The notes beneath the pieces are model-generated. The model saw nothing but the letters and a program-made list of their open reading frames with translations, did no database searches and had not been told where the DNA came from. Below are positions 11,574 through 23,300 of a stretch of 64,000 nucleotides of DNA, one piece after another. Position 1 is the stretch's first letter. Each line of letters starts with the position of its first letter. Source of the stretch: Limnomonas spitsbergensis (Eukaryota > Chlorophyta > Chlorophyceae > Chlamydomonadales); contig JAYJMM010000101.1 of the NCBI GenBank assembly GCA_037349105.1, forward strand, positions 1,798,001 to 1,862,000. The letters run 5' to 3'. The position numbers and the translations under genes were made by a program.

Positions 11574-11919
11574 GTTGGGGTTACAAAATGAAAAGTGGAA
11601 GCAAGAGTCCTTTGGTCCTTTTATTTGTTCTTTGCCCCCTTTTTAGTTTCTTCTCTTCTCCCTTCTGATCAGTGCGGCACGCTCGCGGCCAAGCAGGGGT
11701 GGGATATGCTTGCTTGTGTGGACTTTCCTTTTTAGAGGCTTTTTCAGGGCTAGTCTCTAGTGGAACTCAGGTGTCGGACTTGGTCTTCTTTGCCTTCCCG
11801 GCCTCTCCTTTTGTTCCTTCCCCCCCTCTTCCTTTAAGCTTCTTCTTTTCTCCCTTCTGAATAGTTGGGCGCCCACGCGGCCGAGCTTTGAGCGGGCCCA
11901 GAGGTGTAACGTTATTGAC
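11574..11919 (+). mobile_element. 3' end of a non-LTR retrotransposon (truncated)
   Basis: Matches the repeat at 47200-47484 and 47770-48070: GCAGGGGTGGGATATGCTTG, TTAGAGGCTTT, TCTAGTGGAACTCAGGTGT, CCCGGCCTCTCCTTTTGTTC, and the same terminus GCCCAGAGGTGTAACGTTAT then TGAC. The coding remnant is too decayed to read through. Assignment to non-LTR elements comes from the better copy at 47610-48070, where the same tail follows a readable ORF end. Confidence 0.6.
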
Positions 11920-12426
11920 AAATGAAGAGTGGAAGCAAGAGAGAAAGAAAAGGAGAACGAGCCTCCTCGCCAACAAAAGTAGAGAGAGCCTACCCTCAAC
12001 AAAAGGAGACAGATGCTCACCTACAAGAAAAAACCCATCAAAGCAACAGAGGACAGGACGTTCCCATGGATGTAAGGCACCCAGTCCCCTATAACAGTAC
12101 AAAACTCTTACTGGCCTTGCTGCTTTCTCTGAGACGAATTCTCTCTTCACAATTAATTAATTGTATTATTTTAAGATTACGGTGGATCACTCACCAGACA
12201 GGCGAAATATCTGTGTGAGATCCAAATGTTACGAGCCCTGAGGAAGGGGGGAGAGAGACCATAAGTCTTGCCGCCTCGAATGCATCCAGGGCACCACTGC
12301 TGAAAAACGGCTTGGGCGCTGAGGAGTGCCAACATCATAGCAAATCGCCGAAAAATATTTTCGTAGCTTGCTGTGGCGCTGGGCACGAGACTGCGTCCAT
12401 ATCCCTCACCCCCTATGCCTCTGATT

Positions 12427-12510
12427 AGATGTCAATGACATTACACCTCTGGACCATGCTGAAAAAGGTCTGCCCCGTGCGGGCGCCCAACTAATCAGAT
12501 GGGAGGAAAG
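12427..12510 (-). mobile_element. Retroelement 3'-end fragment, reverse orientation
   Basis: Begins GTCAATGACATTACACCTCT and continues to CGTGCGGGCGCCCAACT, the reverse complement of the terminal segment at 47430-47484. Only the last roughly 80 bp is recognisable. Confidence 0.5.
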
Positions 12511-13760
12511 AGGCACAACAAGTGGGTAAGGGTAAAAAGATAAGGTGGGGGGAAGTCAAGGGGTTGACAACGGCTGGGAAAGAAGGGCAATCAAAGGAAG
12601 CCCCAGCTTCTGAAACGACGACGTCTAAATGATATGATTAGACCGGTACATACCCGCTGGGCCCTGCTGAACGCTCGGCCACGTGGGGCTTGTAAAGGAT
12701 GAGCAAGCTCGATTAAAGCTACCATGCACAGCCAGGAGTATGGTTTAGCCATTCCACCCTCCTTTCTAAGGCGGCAGGAATGTGAGCCCAGCTCTAGACA
12801 GGGGGGAGAGAGAATCGTTTGGCGGAATTGATCCTAACCTTTAGGTATGGATGCCACCAATGTTGAACCACTGGAAACATTTCCCCACAACATGCATATC
12901 GCATGCACATATGTTCTGTATAGATGAGGCAGTAGTATTTGATTCTTTCAGTTCACACTTACTAGCTTACCGTATTTGATTCTTTCCGTTCACATTTTGC
13001 ACTGTCTGATCTTTGCTTGGATGTCCGGATGCTGTCGCAGCAATACTGTATTCATGCAGACAAGCATGCATTGCATGGGACCAGGCACATTAGCCTGATC
13101 GCATGCTGCTGAGAGAGCCATTGCGCGGCTTGCAATGCCCTCACAGTTTGTATTTTGATGCGCACAATTAAACACAGCTATTACCTCTTGGTCCAGTTGG
13201 CTGTGGTCCACAGACATACTTTCATTGCTGCCAGCCACTTAGCAGATGTCTCGTGAAAAATAAATCCAGAGGTACGACTGGTACCGTATTTGAAATGATA
13301 GTTGACGGAGCCAAAGTCGATAGGGTACTATACCTATGGTCAGTCACGCAGTCACCACTTGTTTGATTTGGCATTGCCCAGCCGCTGGAGCAGGAAGTCT
13401 TCAAGGGAGACAGGATCTCGAGTCTTGTACGCCAAGACTTGGGTTCTGGAGATTGAGCGTCGAGTGGCGCTGCCCATGCGGCATGGACCGAGTGAACGTG
13501 CTACTCTGTTGTGGTGTTGCTGTCTGCTAGTGACGCAAGCGTGGAGGTCCTTTCTTGTGGGTAAAATATTGTTCAGACGCTTGGGTGGTCCAGAAGCAAG
13601 AGTGGGCAGAAGAGCTTGTTCATCAACTGGCTGAGACATCTTGAAACCTGACCCCAGCCGACCCAGATCTGTTCCCCAGATCTGTCGACATTTTGAATTG
13701 ATGCTCGGTAGCAGCGAGCCAGTTTGATTGCAGACATACCGTAAGCTGCAACATTTCGAA

Positions 13761-16700
13761 ATGGGATTGCTAGATGCATTCTACAAGTATGCGTTCTTGT
13801 TTCTCTTCTTTTTCTCCTTCGGAACTTTCATCATTCAACACCTCATCGTTGCGTTTTGGTTCAAGGTATAATTGGATTTAGATAACGCAGCAACAAAGAG
13901 CCTTCTGTATACCAAATTCGTATCGAAACCTTGCAGACGCAAAACTTGAAGAAGAGATACAACGCGCAATGGGCCCTGGTGACTGGATCCAGCTCAGGTA
14001 AGTCTAAATTTGAATTTGCCAAAGACGCGCCTAAGCAGCGCTCTGATCTTTTTCGATCACCACCTGTCACAGGAATCGGAAAGGCCATCGCCATGAAGCT
14101 GGCCAGGCAAGGCCTGAACGTTGTGTTGGTTGCATTGGCAGATCCATTGCTTGACAGCACGTTCGAAGAAGTCAAAGCTGCTTTCCCCATGCAGCAATTT
14201 AGGAAGGTGAGGACTCAGCAATAGGCAGGGCCTACATCTATGTGGACCTTCGTCCTCCCATGCAAAGTTGACACGATATGACAGAAGGACCTGCTAACAT
14301 GGTGATTTGGACTTGTCATCCATTGGGTATTGCAATGCATGCCCTGATAAACCTTGCGCCGTACCATGTCTGCCTCCTTTTGTCCATCCATGAGCATACT
14401 GGTACTCTTCCAGCCACGTTTAGCAAGGCTCTGTTAGAATATTATAATGAATATTCGAACAGGCTCACCTGCCCGAAGGGTGCTTCCCCCCTTGCTCTGG
14501 CTGAGACGTTGGCCTTGGCATTTGCTCTCCCCTACATTATTCCCTAGGTACCAGCCAACTTGGGCAAGGATGGTTACTTGTCGGACATAGCCAAGAAGAC
14601 GGATGACATTGACATCCAGCTGATTTTCAACAATGCTGGCTACATGCTCACTGGCTTCTTCCACAACAGGTGCTGTTTATAAGTCAATGTGCATGACATT
14701 GCATCGCTGAGTATGACTGGAGTCTGCAACCTGCACACATTTTGTGGACACACTGAGCACAACTCTTAAGTACCGGCGCGGAAGACTCACCAACTGTTCT
14801 TTGGCCGGCTTTTGAAAATAAACGCAGCTTGCAATCCCTGTGGACCTGATCCAGTTTTGTTTTTAGAAGGCATTGTGCCTGTCTGTGGGTGGCTGAGTGT
14901 GAGGTGGCTGAAATTCTGTCAGATTGCCAACAAAAGCAACGTCAACACACCAAGCATAACACGAAGACCTTACATTGCTTCTCGAAAAAAGCTTGCGCGC
15001 CCTGTGAGTCGGCCTGATAGAGACATGCTTTTCGCGAACTCAGAGACTGATGCCCTGCTGTGATTTAAATCTCCAATGAGTACATGATTGATGGGTAGGG
15101 ATAAGGAGCTCGTAGATCTTGCTTGTCTGATGCACTCCCCTGGCAGGGCAGTAATAGCCAGCCGATGGTTGGAATAACTGTCCAACTGAGTACCTGCACG
15201 TCCCGACATCCGCCATTTAAAAGCAAGGCACGGGTATGGCCATGCCATGCCCTCAAAATGCCGTCGAGGCGTGCATCGAGAGTCACTGAGTGAGCCCTCC
15301 TGTTGCTTTGCAGGCCCATTGAGGACCTGATGCTGAACCTGAACTGTAATGCTGTCAGCGGGGTGCAGATCACGCACCACTTTGTCCGACGCATGGTGAG
15401 ATCCGGGGGGGTACTTTTTCTTGTTCCGTGGCTCGGACACAGTTCAACTTTAGGGCAGCTACCTCTGAGCCTCCAGAAGGAGGCCCCAAGTGCTGCCAGC
15501 CATGCTGCTTGAGCCTGTCTGTCGGTCGGTCAAAGCTTGACAGGGGTGCACTCATAGCCAGAAACGCTGACTAGGGCTCGCTCAAGAAACAGCATCAGCT
15601 GCCATGCATTGTTTCATAACGAGTGGTCAGCTGTTACGTGCTGTCTTGAGGGAAGCGCCGCACTTTCGGAGGTCTGCTCGATTTCAAGCGGTTCAATCGT
15701 TTGAAATCCTGCTGAAAGGTTTGAGGGGAAGGAGATGGATCGATTTCGAGATTATTTGCAGACGATTTGCGACTGCGCATAGGCATGAGAATGCCAAGTA
15801 TTGAAGAGGCTGAAGTGCATGTTTATGGCTGCCTCAAGAAAGAAAGAAAGAGGACTACGCCCCCCTAGGGGCGTGCGGGCTAAGGGAACAGCGCTGTCTC
15901 AAGAAATCCTGCACACAATACGGTATAGCTTGTTGATTATGAAGATCCTGGAAAATGTTGGTCAGGGAAGTTGGCAGACCCAGCTCTTCAAGCCAAGGTT
16001 TGGCCAACATGGGTGTCTCCCATTAGACCTCTTTTACCCATTTTGATTGCCATGCACTTTTTAAAGCTCGGCGCTGCCCAAACAAGTAGATTTACTTGTA
16101 GTACCGGTATAGAGACCGGTATCGTTGGGCTCATTTTATTAAACAAAAACACGAAACACTGTTTTCAGGTTGACAAGAAGTTGACGGGCTGCGTGGTGTT
16201 CACCTCATCAGCCGCGGCTGCCATGCCCAGCCCCTTCTCCGTGCTGTATGCCGCCACAAAGAGCTTTGTCTCGTCCTTTGGGGCCAGCCTCGCGCCCGAG
16301 GTCAAGCCGCATGGCATCGATGTCCTCGTCTTCCACCCGTCACCCGTGGCCACCCGGTGAGTGTGAAGCGGGGGCGAAGTCACACCTGGTGTGAATGCGT
16401 GGAACAGGGGTGAGGTGACACACACGTGGTTTTGGAGTGTGGAGCAGAGGATGAAAGAAACCCTGGTGTGAAGGTGTGCAGAAATTCTCGGTGTGAAGCA
16501 AGGCTTTCTCAGCTGACGATGAGGGCCGCGAGCGCACCTGGGCCGTTTTTTTGTGTTAGCGTCTCAGGTTAACAATGGTTGGATGGCCAGCCTCACACTT
16601 TCTTAAGTCTAGAGAGACAAAACAGAGATTCGCCGCCGGCAGTACCTGTCCTGTCTGGTCCTGCTGCCTCCCACTGCGGACCCTCTGGGCTGCTTGGAGC

Positions 16701-17804
16701 TGCTGTGTTATTACTTCTTGCTGGGCCAATGTTTTTTTTGCTATGAGCACTCACCCCCCCTGATACTAGCTAATGTATGCAAGCTGAATGTGTCAATGAC
16801 GTTACACCACTGGGCCATGCTGCGAAGCTTGGCCGCGTCAGCGTCCAACAGCAAGGTTGGAAACTAAAGAGAGAGAGGAATGAGACCCCCTCAAAACAAA
16901 ACAAAAAGTCCTAATCCCCAATTCAACTACCGGAAGCTAAAGACGTTTGGGCCATGCAAGCTGAATGTGTGTTGTTGTCTGTCTGCACCTGATAGCACTT
17001 GGCCAGGCCTGCTTCTACTCGACTGGGTTGTTCTTTTGAACTCTGCCATTTCACCTGGCTGCCTAAGCCTCGCAAGATGGAGTTGCGTTTGCTCTGATGC
17101 AGTCCAAGTTTCAAAAGAGTCTGCTCTGATGCAGTCCGAGTTTCAAAACCCAGATAGCCTCGTTCGTGTGATATTGTCTCTGGTCAACTAGATTTCCATA
17201 CTTTCTGATATTTTGCGATCCATCGTGCGTGATGAGGGCATTTGAAACTCTCTGGCCCGATCCTCCAACTCCTGCCTGCATATTACGGCAAGACAACCCC
17301 AACCCTGCGTCCGAAACCCTCCTGCTTGGGTTAAACGACAAGGTAACCCCAACCCTGCGTCCTAAACCCTCCTGCTTGGGTTGAACGATAAGGTAACCCA
17401 AACCCTGCATCCGAAACCCTCCTGCTTAGGTTTTATGGCAAGGCAACCCAAACCCAGAATCCGAAACCCTCCTGCTTAGGTTATGGCAAGGCAACTGAAA
17501 CCCTGCATCCTATACTCTCCTGCCCAGGTTTTACGACAAGGCGCACAAGATCGATATGCTTGAGTTCTTCAAGCAGTTTGCTGTCTCTGCTGAGGACCTC
17601 CCAGACACGGTCTTCGCGAGCATCGGGCGCACGGTCTGGCGTGACGTCGGCCCGACTGCTCTGTCTTTCCGCTTCCTCATGAAGATCCTTGACTACAATT
17701 TCCTAGCCTTCATGGCCTCAATGTTCTCAAAGTTTCTGCCTGACTTTAAGCGGCAGCAGGCCACGGAGGCCGCGGCGGCAGCAGGCAGCAAAAAGGGGAA
17801 GTGA
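13761..17804 (+). CDS. Short-chain dehydrogenase/reductase, 17beta-HSD / 3-ketoacyl-CoA reductase-like (322 aa, 7 exons)
   Basis: Exons 13761-13865, 13937-13997, 14073-14206, 14548-14669, 15314-15395, 16169-16356 and 17528-17804 join in phase to 322 residues. An N-terminal membrane span (about 9-34, Phe-rich) precedes a classical SDR Rossmann domain: cofactor motif TGSSSGIGKA across exons 2-3, NNAG in exon 4, then catalytic Ser in VVFTSSAAAAMPSP and Y-A-A-T-K in exon 6, followed by PSPVATRF. The protein ends KKGK, which fits a dilysine ER-retrieval signal. Family knowledge: such membrane-anchored SDRs reduce 3-ketoacyl-CoA in very-long-chain fatty-acid elongation or act on steroid-like substrates; the exact substrate cannot be told. 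Introns 3, 5 and 6 are long, and intron 6 contains a retroelement tail and duplicated acceptors. Confidence is high for SDR, lower for the subfamily. Confidence 0.88.
16793..16860 (-). mobile_element. Retroelement 3'-end fragment in intron 6 of the dehydrogenase
   Basis: GTCAATGACGTTACACCACT followed by GGGCCATGCT and GCTTGGCCGCGTCAGCGTCC is a reverse-orientation copy of the terminal segment seen at 47430-47484. It lies inside an intron, so it is presumably transcribed antisense as part of the host pre-mRNA. Confidence 0.55.
17270..17527 (+). repeat. 50-bp tandem copies of the acceptor and start of exon 7
   Basis: Before the true acceptor (CTCCTGCCCAG|GTTTTACGACAAGG at 17528), five decayed copies begin with CCTGC at about 17271, 17321, 17371, 17421 and 17471, a period of almost exactly 50 bp. 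Copies read e.g. CTCCTGCTTGGGTTAAACGA then CAAGG, or CTCCTGCTTAGGTTTTATGG then CAAGG. All except the first keep an AGG or GGG at the splice position followed by GTT. Confidence 0.88.
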
Positions 17805-18125
17805 GGGCTGCGGCTCAGCTGACGCAGGCGCTCCTCAATTTTGTCCAAGTACCTGCCGGATTTTAAGCGGCAGCAAGCCACGGAAGCCGTGGCGGCAGCA
17901 GGCAGAAGAAGGGGAAGTGAGGGCTGCGGCTCAGATGCTGTAGGCGCACCTCGATATTCTCGAAGTAGCTGCCGGATTTCAAGCGGCAGGAGGCCACGGA
18001 GGCAGAGCAGGTAGCAAGAAGGGGAAGTGAGGGCCTCGACGTTCTCGAAGGACCTGCTGGACTTCAAGTGGCAGCAGGCCGCTGAGGGTGCGGCAGCGGT
18101 GGTAGCCAAAAGGGAGTGTAAAGCT
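17724..18125 (+). repeat. Terminal-exon end repeated three times past the stop codon
   Basis: The last roughly 80 bp of coding sequence (KFLPDFKRQQATEA to KKGK-stop) and the start of the 3' flank recur near 17841, 17957 and 18042, after the true stop at 17802-17804. Recognisable segments include TGCCGGATTTTAAGCGGCAG and GAAGGGGAAGTGAGGGCTGC. The copies carry small indels and so do not continue the frame. A TGTAA word, the usual chlorophyte poly(A) signal, lies near 18117 in the last copy. Confidence 0.88.
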
Positions 18126-18129
18126 GCGG

Positions 18130-19162
18130 GCGGATGGGACCGACGGGCGGAGATGCTAGGCAGACGGGCACGTGACGGTGCTGTAAGAGACGGAAAACAG
18201 CCAATAGACGATGGACTGCCTTCAGCACATTTTATGCGCCAACTAATGGCTACATCTTGTACAAAATGGCAAAGTATGAAAACATGCAGACCGCCATGCA
18301 GACCCCGGTACCCCTGTCACCCCTGTGAATACGCCCCAGGTTGGCAGCTTGTCTTTTGCCACCGGTCAAGCTATGGCTCGTTGAAACCCAATCATGAAAC
18401 GTTATCTTTGCTAGCTGGAGTGCTCAGTCCGGTGTTCATTGGACGTCATCAAGCAGCGCATGTAAGCATCGTACGTTACGGTTTCGCAGCGAACCTTGGT
18501 TAAGAGGTTGCCCATATAGGACAGGCACGTGGAGAACTGGGCTTGGTTCTGATAGAGAAATTCCCGAGTTTGCAAACGGGCGGGACGATGGGGTGACATC
18601 ATGAGAAGACGTGCACACGTACCAACAGAGCTGAAAACTTGCCATACCCCAGTGAACACGTACCGTGTGGACGGGCCATGTCACTCTATTTGCATGCGAG
18701 ACTACTGCGAGCGTTGCGCGTAGCACCCCCGGCAGGCCGTAGGCGACGTATCGTATCATCCACCCGCTTCCCATCCCTCTTGTATCCGATCAGTGTTGGC
18801 TAAGCAATGAACAGGTTCGCAGCTGTGTTTGTCCCAGGGCATTACACAAAGCTCTGATTGACAGTCTGTCTTGCTGTATGGCGGGCGCACAAGTTTGTTC
18901 ATGGCTGTAATTGAAAGGCGCACCGTTGGTGGCAGCCACGGCCACATGTGACGAAAAGCGATCGCCCTGTGGGTTTACGGCACAGGTTTCACGTCAGTCC
19001 TGTGGTCTCAGAGCAGCGGGACCCCACAGCCACGCACGCACAGACCCTAAAACCCTACCATGGTGTCCTGGTGTCCTACTTGTATGATGGGAACAGTCGA
19101 AAGGTATACACTCACCTCCTATACATCGACTCCACTCTTCGTATCATCTCAAGCCTGCAATC
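18130..19162. other. Intergenic and 5' region before ELIP gene A
   Basis: No gene supported between the dehydrogenase and ELIP gene A. The last 170 bp or so (18990-19083) is conserved with the 5' regions of the other two ELIP genes and is listed separately. Confidence 0.5.
18990..19083 (+). promoter_or_regulatory. Conserved promoter-proximal / 5'UTR block of ELIP gene A
   Basis: CACGTCAG, then TGTGGTCTCAGAGCAGCGGG, CACAGCCACGCACG, CAGACCCTA, AACCCTA and CCTACTTGTA occur in the same order upstream of ELIP genes B (36811-36919) and C (41473-41581). The block starts about 173 bp before the ATG here and 190 bp before it in B and C. Surrounding non-coding sequence is not obviously alike, which suggests constraint or recent common descent of the 5' region. 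Confidence 0.6.
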
Positions 19163-20186
19163 ATGTCTTTCGCCGTCTCCAGCCGTGCCTCCACTGTCTC
19201 TTGCCGTCAGGCACCCAAGGCATCGCCCGTCGCGCGCTCCTCCAGGCGCGTTGTGTCCGTCAGGGCCGAGACCCCAGGCACTCCGTCCAACGTGAGTGGC
19301 AGCCCGGCGCACACTTTCGAACCTGCCAACATCTATTAAATGACGCTTACAGCTTGTACTTCCCATCATCGCTGCCTGTCTGTCTGTTGCATGACCTCGT
19401 ATCAGAACGGCAGGTACTGATCACGCACCTGACAGCTCTCTCACTCTCTCCACTGCTTTGATGAATCTCAGGATGTGAAGCCCCCTGCCACCCCTACGAT
19501 GGCATCTACGCCCATGCCTGCTGCACCTCCTCCTCCTCCTCCCCCAGCGCCCGTCGCACCGGCTGCCCCCTCCCTGCAGAGTGAGTTTGTCTTGACAACG
19601 CCCAGCTTTATACTCTGTACAGTCCTACCAAAATTTGCTGGAGTCTCAAAGCCCTGGTATTAACTTGTTTCTCTTTATCTGAGTGAGCCAGTGTGTCAGC
19701 TTGAAACGTGTCTAATTATCTAGTCCTCATATGTATGTACTGTCAATTCATCCGTGGTTCTTTCGTTACGTCACCCCGTATAGACTTTACACATACCGGC
19801 ATTCAAGTATCTGATATTTTGCCATCACCTACCTAACCCTCATGCTGTCCTCCACCTGTGCAGCTGCCATGGGCTTTTCCGGAGCTGGACCTGAGACCAT
19901 CAACGGTCGCCTCGCCATGCTTGGCTTCGTCGCTGCTGTTGGTCGCGAGCTTGCCAGTGGCAGCACCCTCCTCTCCCAGCTGGATTCTACTGTGGTTCCA
20001 GTTGTCATCACCTTCGCGGTCTTCTCGGCAGCCAGCTTGTACACCATTGTCAACGGAGGCAAGGCCCAGCCTTCAGACTTCTGGAAGCCCCGGGCAGAGA
20101 TGCTCAACGGCCGGGCAGCTATGCTAGGCTTGGTTGCAATGGCTGTCACTGAGGCGACAACTGGCGTCCCTGTCTTCACCATTTAA
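19163..20186 (+). CDS. Early light-inducible protein (ELIP) A, chloroplast thylakoid, 186 aa
   Basis: Three exons, 19163-19291, 19472-19580 and 19864-20186, join in phase to 186 residues. Exon 1 encodes a Ser/Arg-rich chloroplast transit peptide (MSFAVSSRAS onward); exon 2 a Pro/Ala-rich linker with a poly-Pro run; exon 3 the three-helix LHC-superfamily domain. Helix I has ETINGRLAMLGF and helix III has EMLNGRAAMLGLVA, the paired E-x-x-N-G-R chlorophyll-binding signatures, with a hydrophobic helix II and the conserved KAQPSDFWKPRAEM between them. Family knowledge: ELIPs are light-stress-induced thylakoid proteins that bind pigment and quench excess energy. The Pro-rich exon 2 is 12 codons longer than in the two paralogues at 37001 and 41663, and the sequence is clearly more diverged than those two are from each other. 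Confidence 0.93.
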
Positions 20187-21377
20187 ATATGAGGATATAT
20201 TTGTAGCGCACTTGCTAGGTACATATGACTGCCAGATATTTATTTATTCTTATTTTTTACCCATCCTGATAATGTGATTATACGCTTTGAAATTAAGTGG
20301 CTGGAGTATGTCATCTGAATGATAGGTGTGAAGAGTAATCCAATGTTGTCTTTTTTCATGTTCGTGATAAGACTTTCATTTACATATATCTTTGTAAAAG
20401 CTGTTATCGAATTCTTGAACGCTGATCCAGTTGACCTTTCCCTCATCAACTGTGCAATAAATTAACACCCTGATATAACTCGCAACACCTTCGAGAAGTA
20501 ACCCAAACACTTGTTACTCAAATTGTGGAAATAATATACTTATTGCAGTCCCATATTTTACTTCATAATGCAAACTAGTCCACATCTCTCTCATTACTTA
20601 CACTGAAATTATGCCGGTTAAATCATGCCGGTTAAAACGACAAGGCGTAGGACCTGTTTGGGCTTAGGCATCTACTACCTACTGCACACCACTCAGTGGA
20701 CATACTGCAGCGCGGCACCCAGAGATTTCTTTCCCCATGACATGACCTTCCTTCTACTACCGCTTTGTGCTGAATGTTGCCCAAGGACCTCTCATTAATC
20801 GCTGCTGGACACCCTTCAGCACAACCGGCATGTTGAGCCTGGGCCGTACACTCAGACATGGTCTGTCTGTCTTGCTGATATTAACTCGAAGATATTTATA
20901 TATCCGCTTGATACTCATGCATGGCATCTAGCATGCGGGACAGGTCAACCGCGCAGACCAGGCGATCCAGTGGTCGCCCCACCCCTGTCACATCCGATGC
21001 CTCCTTTTCTTTTCTGTCGTGCCTTCTCTCTTGAGTTTGCAAGCAGACTTTTTTGTTTGCCGAAGTGGCCGAATTTATCCTCGAGCAGGGCCCAGAGATC
21101 AATGAAGGCTGGTCTAAGTTGTACGGTTTAAGGTCTCGGCAAGCTCTTTGCCCAGTATGCCTTTATATGTGATTTCATACCTTTGGGTTTAGGGTCTCGG
21201 CAAGCTCTGTGCCCAGTGAATCACAAATTAACAATATGTTATTTACCTTTGAGCGGAGCTCATGTTTGCCAGCATGCGCCCAGGAGAGGAAACGTTTGCC
21301 TCAGGCCAGGAGAAGAGGGGGGCGTGCTTGTCCTCAATGAGATCATGCAGGTGGAAGACAGCTCTCGGTATGAGGTG

Positions 21378-21960
21378 GATGCTGCAGAGGCTGTGAGTGG
21401 ATATGATCAGGGAGGAGGCAATGATCAAAGTGGTTCCGAAAGGTGTGAATGCTGTTTTCAATCATTATACAAAATAATCTTCAAATGTTTTCAAAAAATA
21501 GGACTGTTCAAGTGATGAGTCATGGTGAACGATTCTTTCTTTTTGTATTTAGGGATCCCCTTAATGGGAGACTGTAAAATAAGTGTGCCTAGAAAAAAAG
21601 TGACAAAAAAACACGCGCCTTAACCTACATACTATGCCGGCCTGGACGGACGTAGACTTCCGCCGCAAGTGCGCCTTCGATCAAAAGAAGCGCATTAGCA
21701 ATTTGATTATAATGTATAATGTATTCAACGTCGGGTGTAGGCGATATGTGTTCGTTCTATTCATAACTAAACGTTAACAGGCATGATCGAGGGCGGCATG
21801 AATGCTGCAGAGGCTGTGAGTGGATGTGATCAGGGAGGAGGCAATGATCAAAGTGGGGCCAAAAGGTGTGAGAGTTGTTTTCGGACTTTATACACAATCA
21901 TCTTCTACTGTTTTTAAACAATAAGACTGTTCAAGTAACGAAACATTGCGGGCAATTCTT
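21378..21960 (+). repeat. Tandemly duplicated block with a donor-like site (two copies)
   Basis: ATGCTGCAGAGGCTGTGAGT followed by GATCAGGGAGGAGGCAATGA occurs at about 21378 and again at about 21798. Similarity extends about 150 bp, through GACTGTTCAAGT to ATTCTTTCTTTT. Each copy includes GCT|GTGAGTGG, a plausible splice donor, but no gene could be built around either. Confidence 0.6.
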
Positions 21961-22244
21961 TCTTTTCGTATTTCATTCATGAATACCGTATGTGTTTAGG
22001 GTTTAGGGTAAGAGGCAGGAAGTAGCCGCCATGGGAGGTTTTCGGTTAAGGGTTATATGTTAAGGATTAAGGGTTTAGGATTTAGGGTAATAGGCAGGAA
22101 GCAGCCGCCAGGCGAGGATTTAGGCGGGGTGGGGGGTGGAGTGAACAGAGCTAATCAAAAAGGGGGCAGGGGAAAAGGGAGTGAAGGTGCAATCAGGCCA
22201 AAGGCGAAGGGAGCTTGAGAAAAGGGTGGACGGGAGGCAAAACC

Positions 22245-22520
22245 ATGCAGGGGAAAGAGCTCTGTAATGTGGGGAGGATAACAGTCAAGGAGAGTGGGGC
22301 AGGCGCGTTTAGACAGCACGTAGGGGTGATAGGATATGCTGGGGAAGGAGCTCTGTAATGTGGGAAGGATAACAGTCAAGGAGAGTGTGGCGGGCGCGTT
22401 AAGACAGCACGTAGGGGTGATAGGATATGCTGGGGTAGGAGCTCTGGAACGAGGGGAGGAGAACAGGGAAGGCAACTGGGGCGGGCGCGTTAAGACGGCG
22501 CATGGGGGTGGCGGGCGATG
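22245..22520 (+). repeat. About 90-bp tandem repeat (three copies)
   Basis: AAAGAGCTCTGTAATGTGGG or a close variant recurs at about 22255, 22347 and, more decayed, at about 22438. Each is followed by AGGATAACAGTCAAGGAGAG-like sequence, GCGGGCGCGTTAAGACAGCA and GGGGTGATAGGATATGCT. Confidence 0.75.
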
Positions 22521-23300
22521 CTGGGGAAGAGGAGAAGATGTGTGCCTCATCGGCATAGGAGGCAGAAGTGATGCAGGGGAGGGTGATCTAGACAACCCGA
22601 CGGAGTTGGGAGACGGCATGGGCGACCGTCATGTGGCGCTGTAGTAGTGAAGGTGCAGTATATGAAAGTGCAACGGAGATCTTGATCATGTGCATGCCCA
22701 TAGAGGAGGAGGACGAGGTGCGTGAGCAAGACCTGGGCTGTTAGGGTTCCATGACGGCGCGCCTTTCCTCTGAATGTTTTGGACAGCGATGAGGACGGCT
22801 TGGGGGTGTATTGAGTGAGCTGAGTGGTGAGGATCAGTGGTGCCAAGGAGGACATGCCCAGACGACAGAAAGGATGGAGTAAACAGTGATGGAGAGGAAG
22901 GAACACTGGATGGGAGAAACGAGGAGGTGGGAGGAGTATGTGGCAGACAGGCAGTGGGAGGCAAGGGTCAGGAGGAGGGGTGAAGGTCGTAAGGGTGTAC
23001 AGGGGCGGTCCTTGCCACATCTCATCGCAAAGGAGTTCTACCACATGAGAGGCAAAACAAAGGCCAGACAGGTGGCAATGGAGAGAGTTGAGCATGGCTG
23101 GGGGAATATGTAGTGACGACGAACCGCAGTGGTCATCCGCAGCCCCCGCTCAGGACTGATGAGTGCTGGAGGTGATTGGGGTTTGGTACCCTCCCCTAAT
23201 TCGGAACAATATGTGCATTTGCCCTGCTTAGGATGTTAAAGAAGGGCACGCGAGGCACACCAGGGAGGAGTGTATGGACTGATTCGGGACAGGTTGGAGG

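Larger units (their letters stand above)
10411..13760. other. Intergenic region with retroelement 3'-end debris
   Basis: No gene is supported. Fragments of a dispersed repeat occur in both orientations: near 10965-11010, 11265-11310, 11450-11490, 11574-11919, 12427-12510 and 12650-12700. They share words such as TTACACCTCTGGGCC and GGCCGCGTGGGCGCCC. Remaining sequence is AT-richer, with a (CACA/GCATGC)-like patch near 12890-12920. Short ORFs here show no recognisable domain. Confidence 0.6.
20187..23300. other. Gene-poor region between ELIP A and the 45-bp array
   Basis: No gene could be supported. It holds a duplicated block (21378-21520 and 21798-21960), CCCTAAA-like words near 22000-22090, and a roughly 90-bp repeat at 22245-22520. 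ORFs on both strands at 22155-23113 have no recognisable domain. The GGTTGGAGG|AATGG|GTGAGACC just before 23301 could be a decayed exon end, but no upstream exon is evident. Confidence 0.5.

Noticed and set aside
13302..13639. Overlapping ORFs on both strands just before the dehydrogenase
   Set aside because: No recognisable domain, no plausible splice partners; could be old retroelement sequence but nothing supports that.
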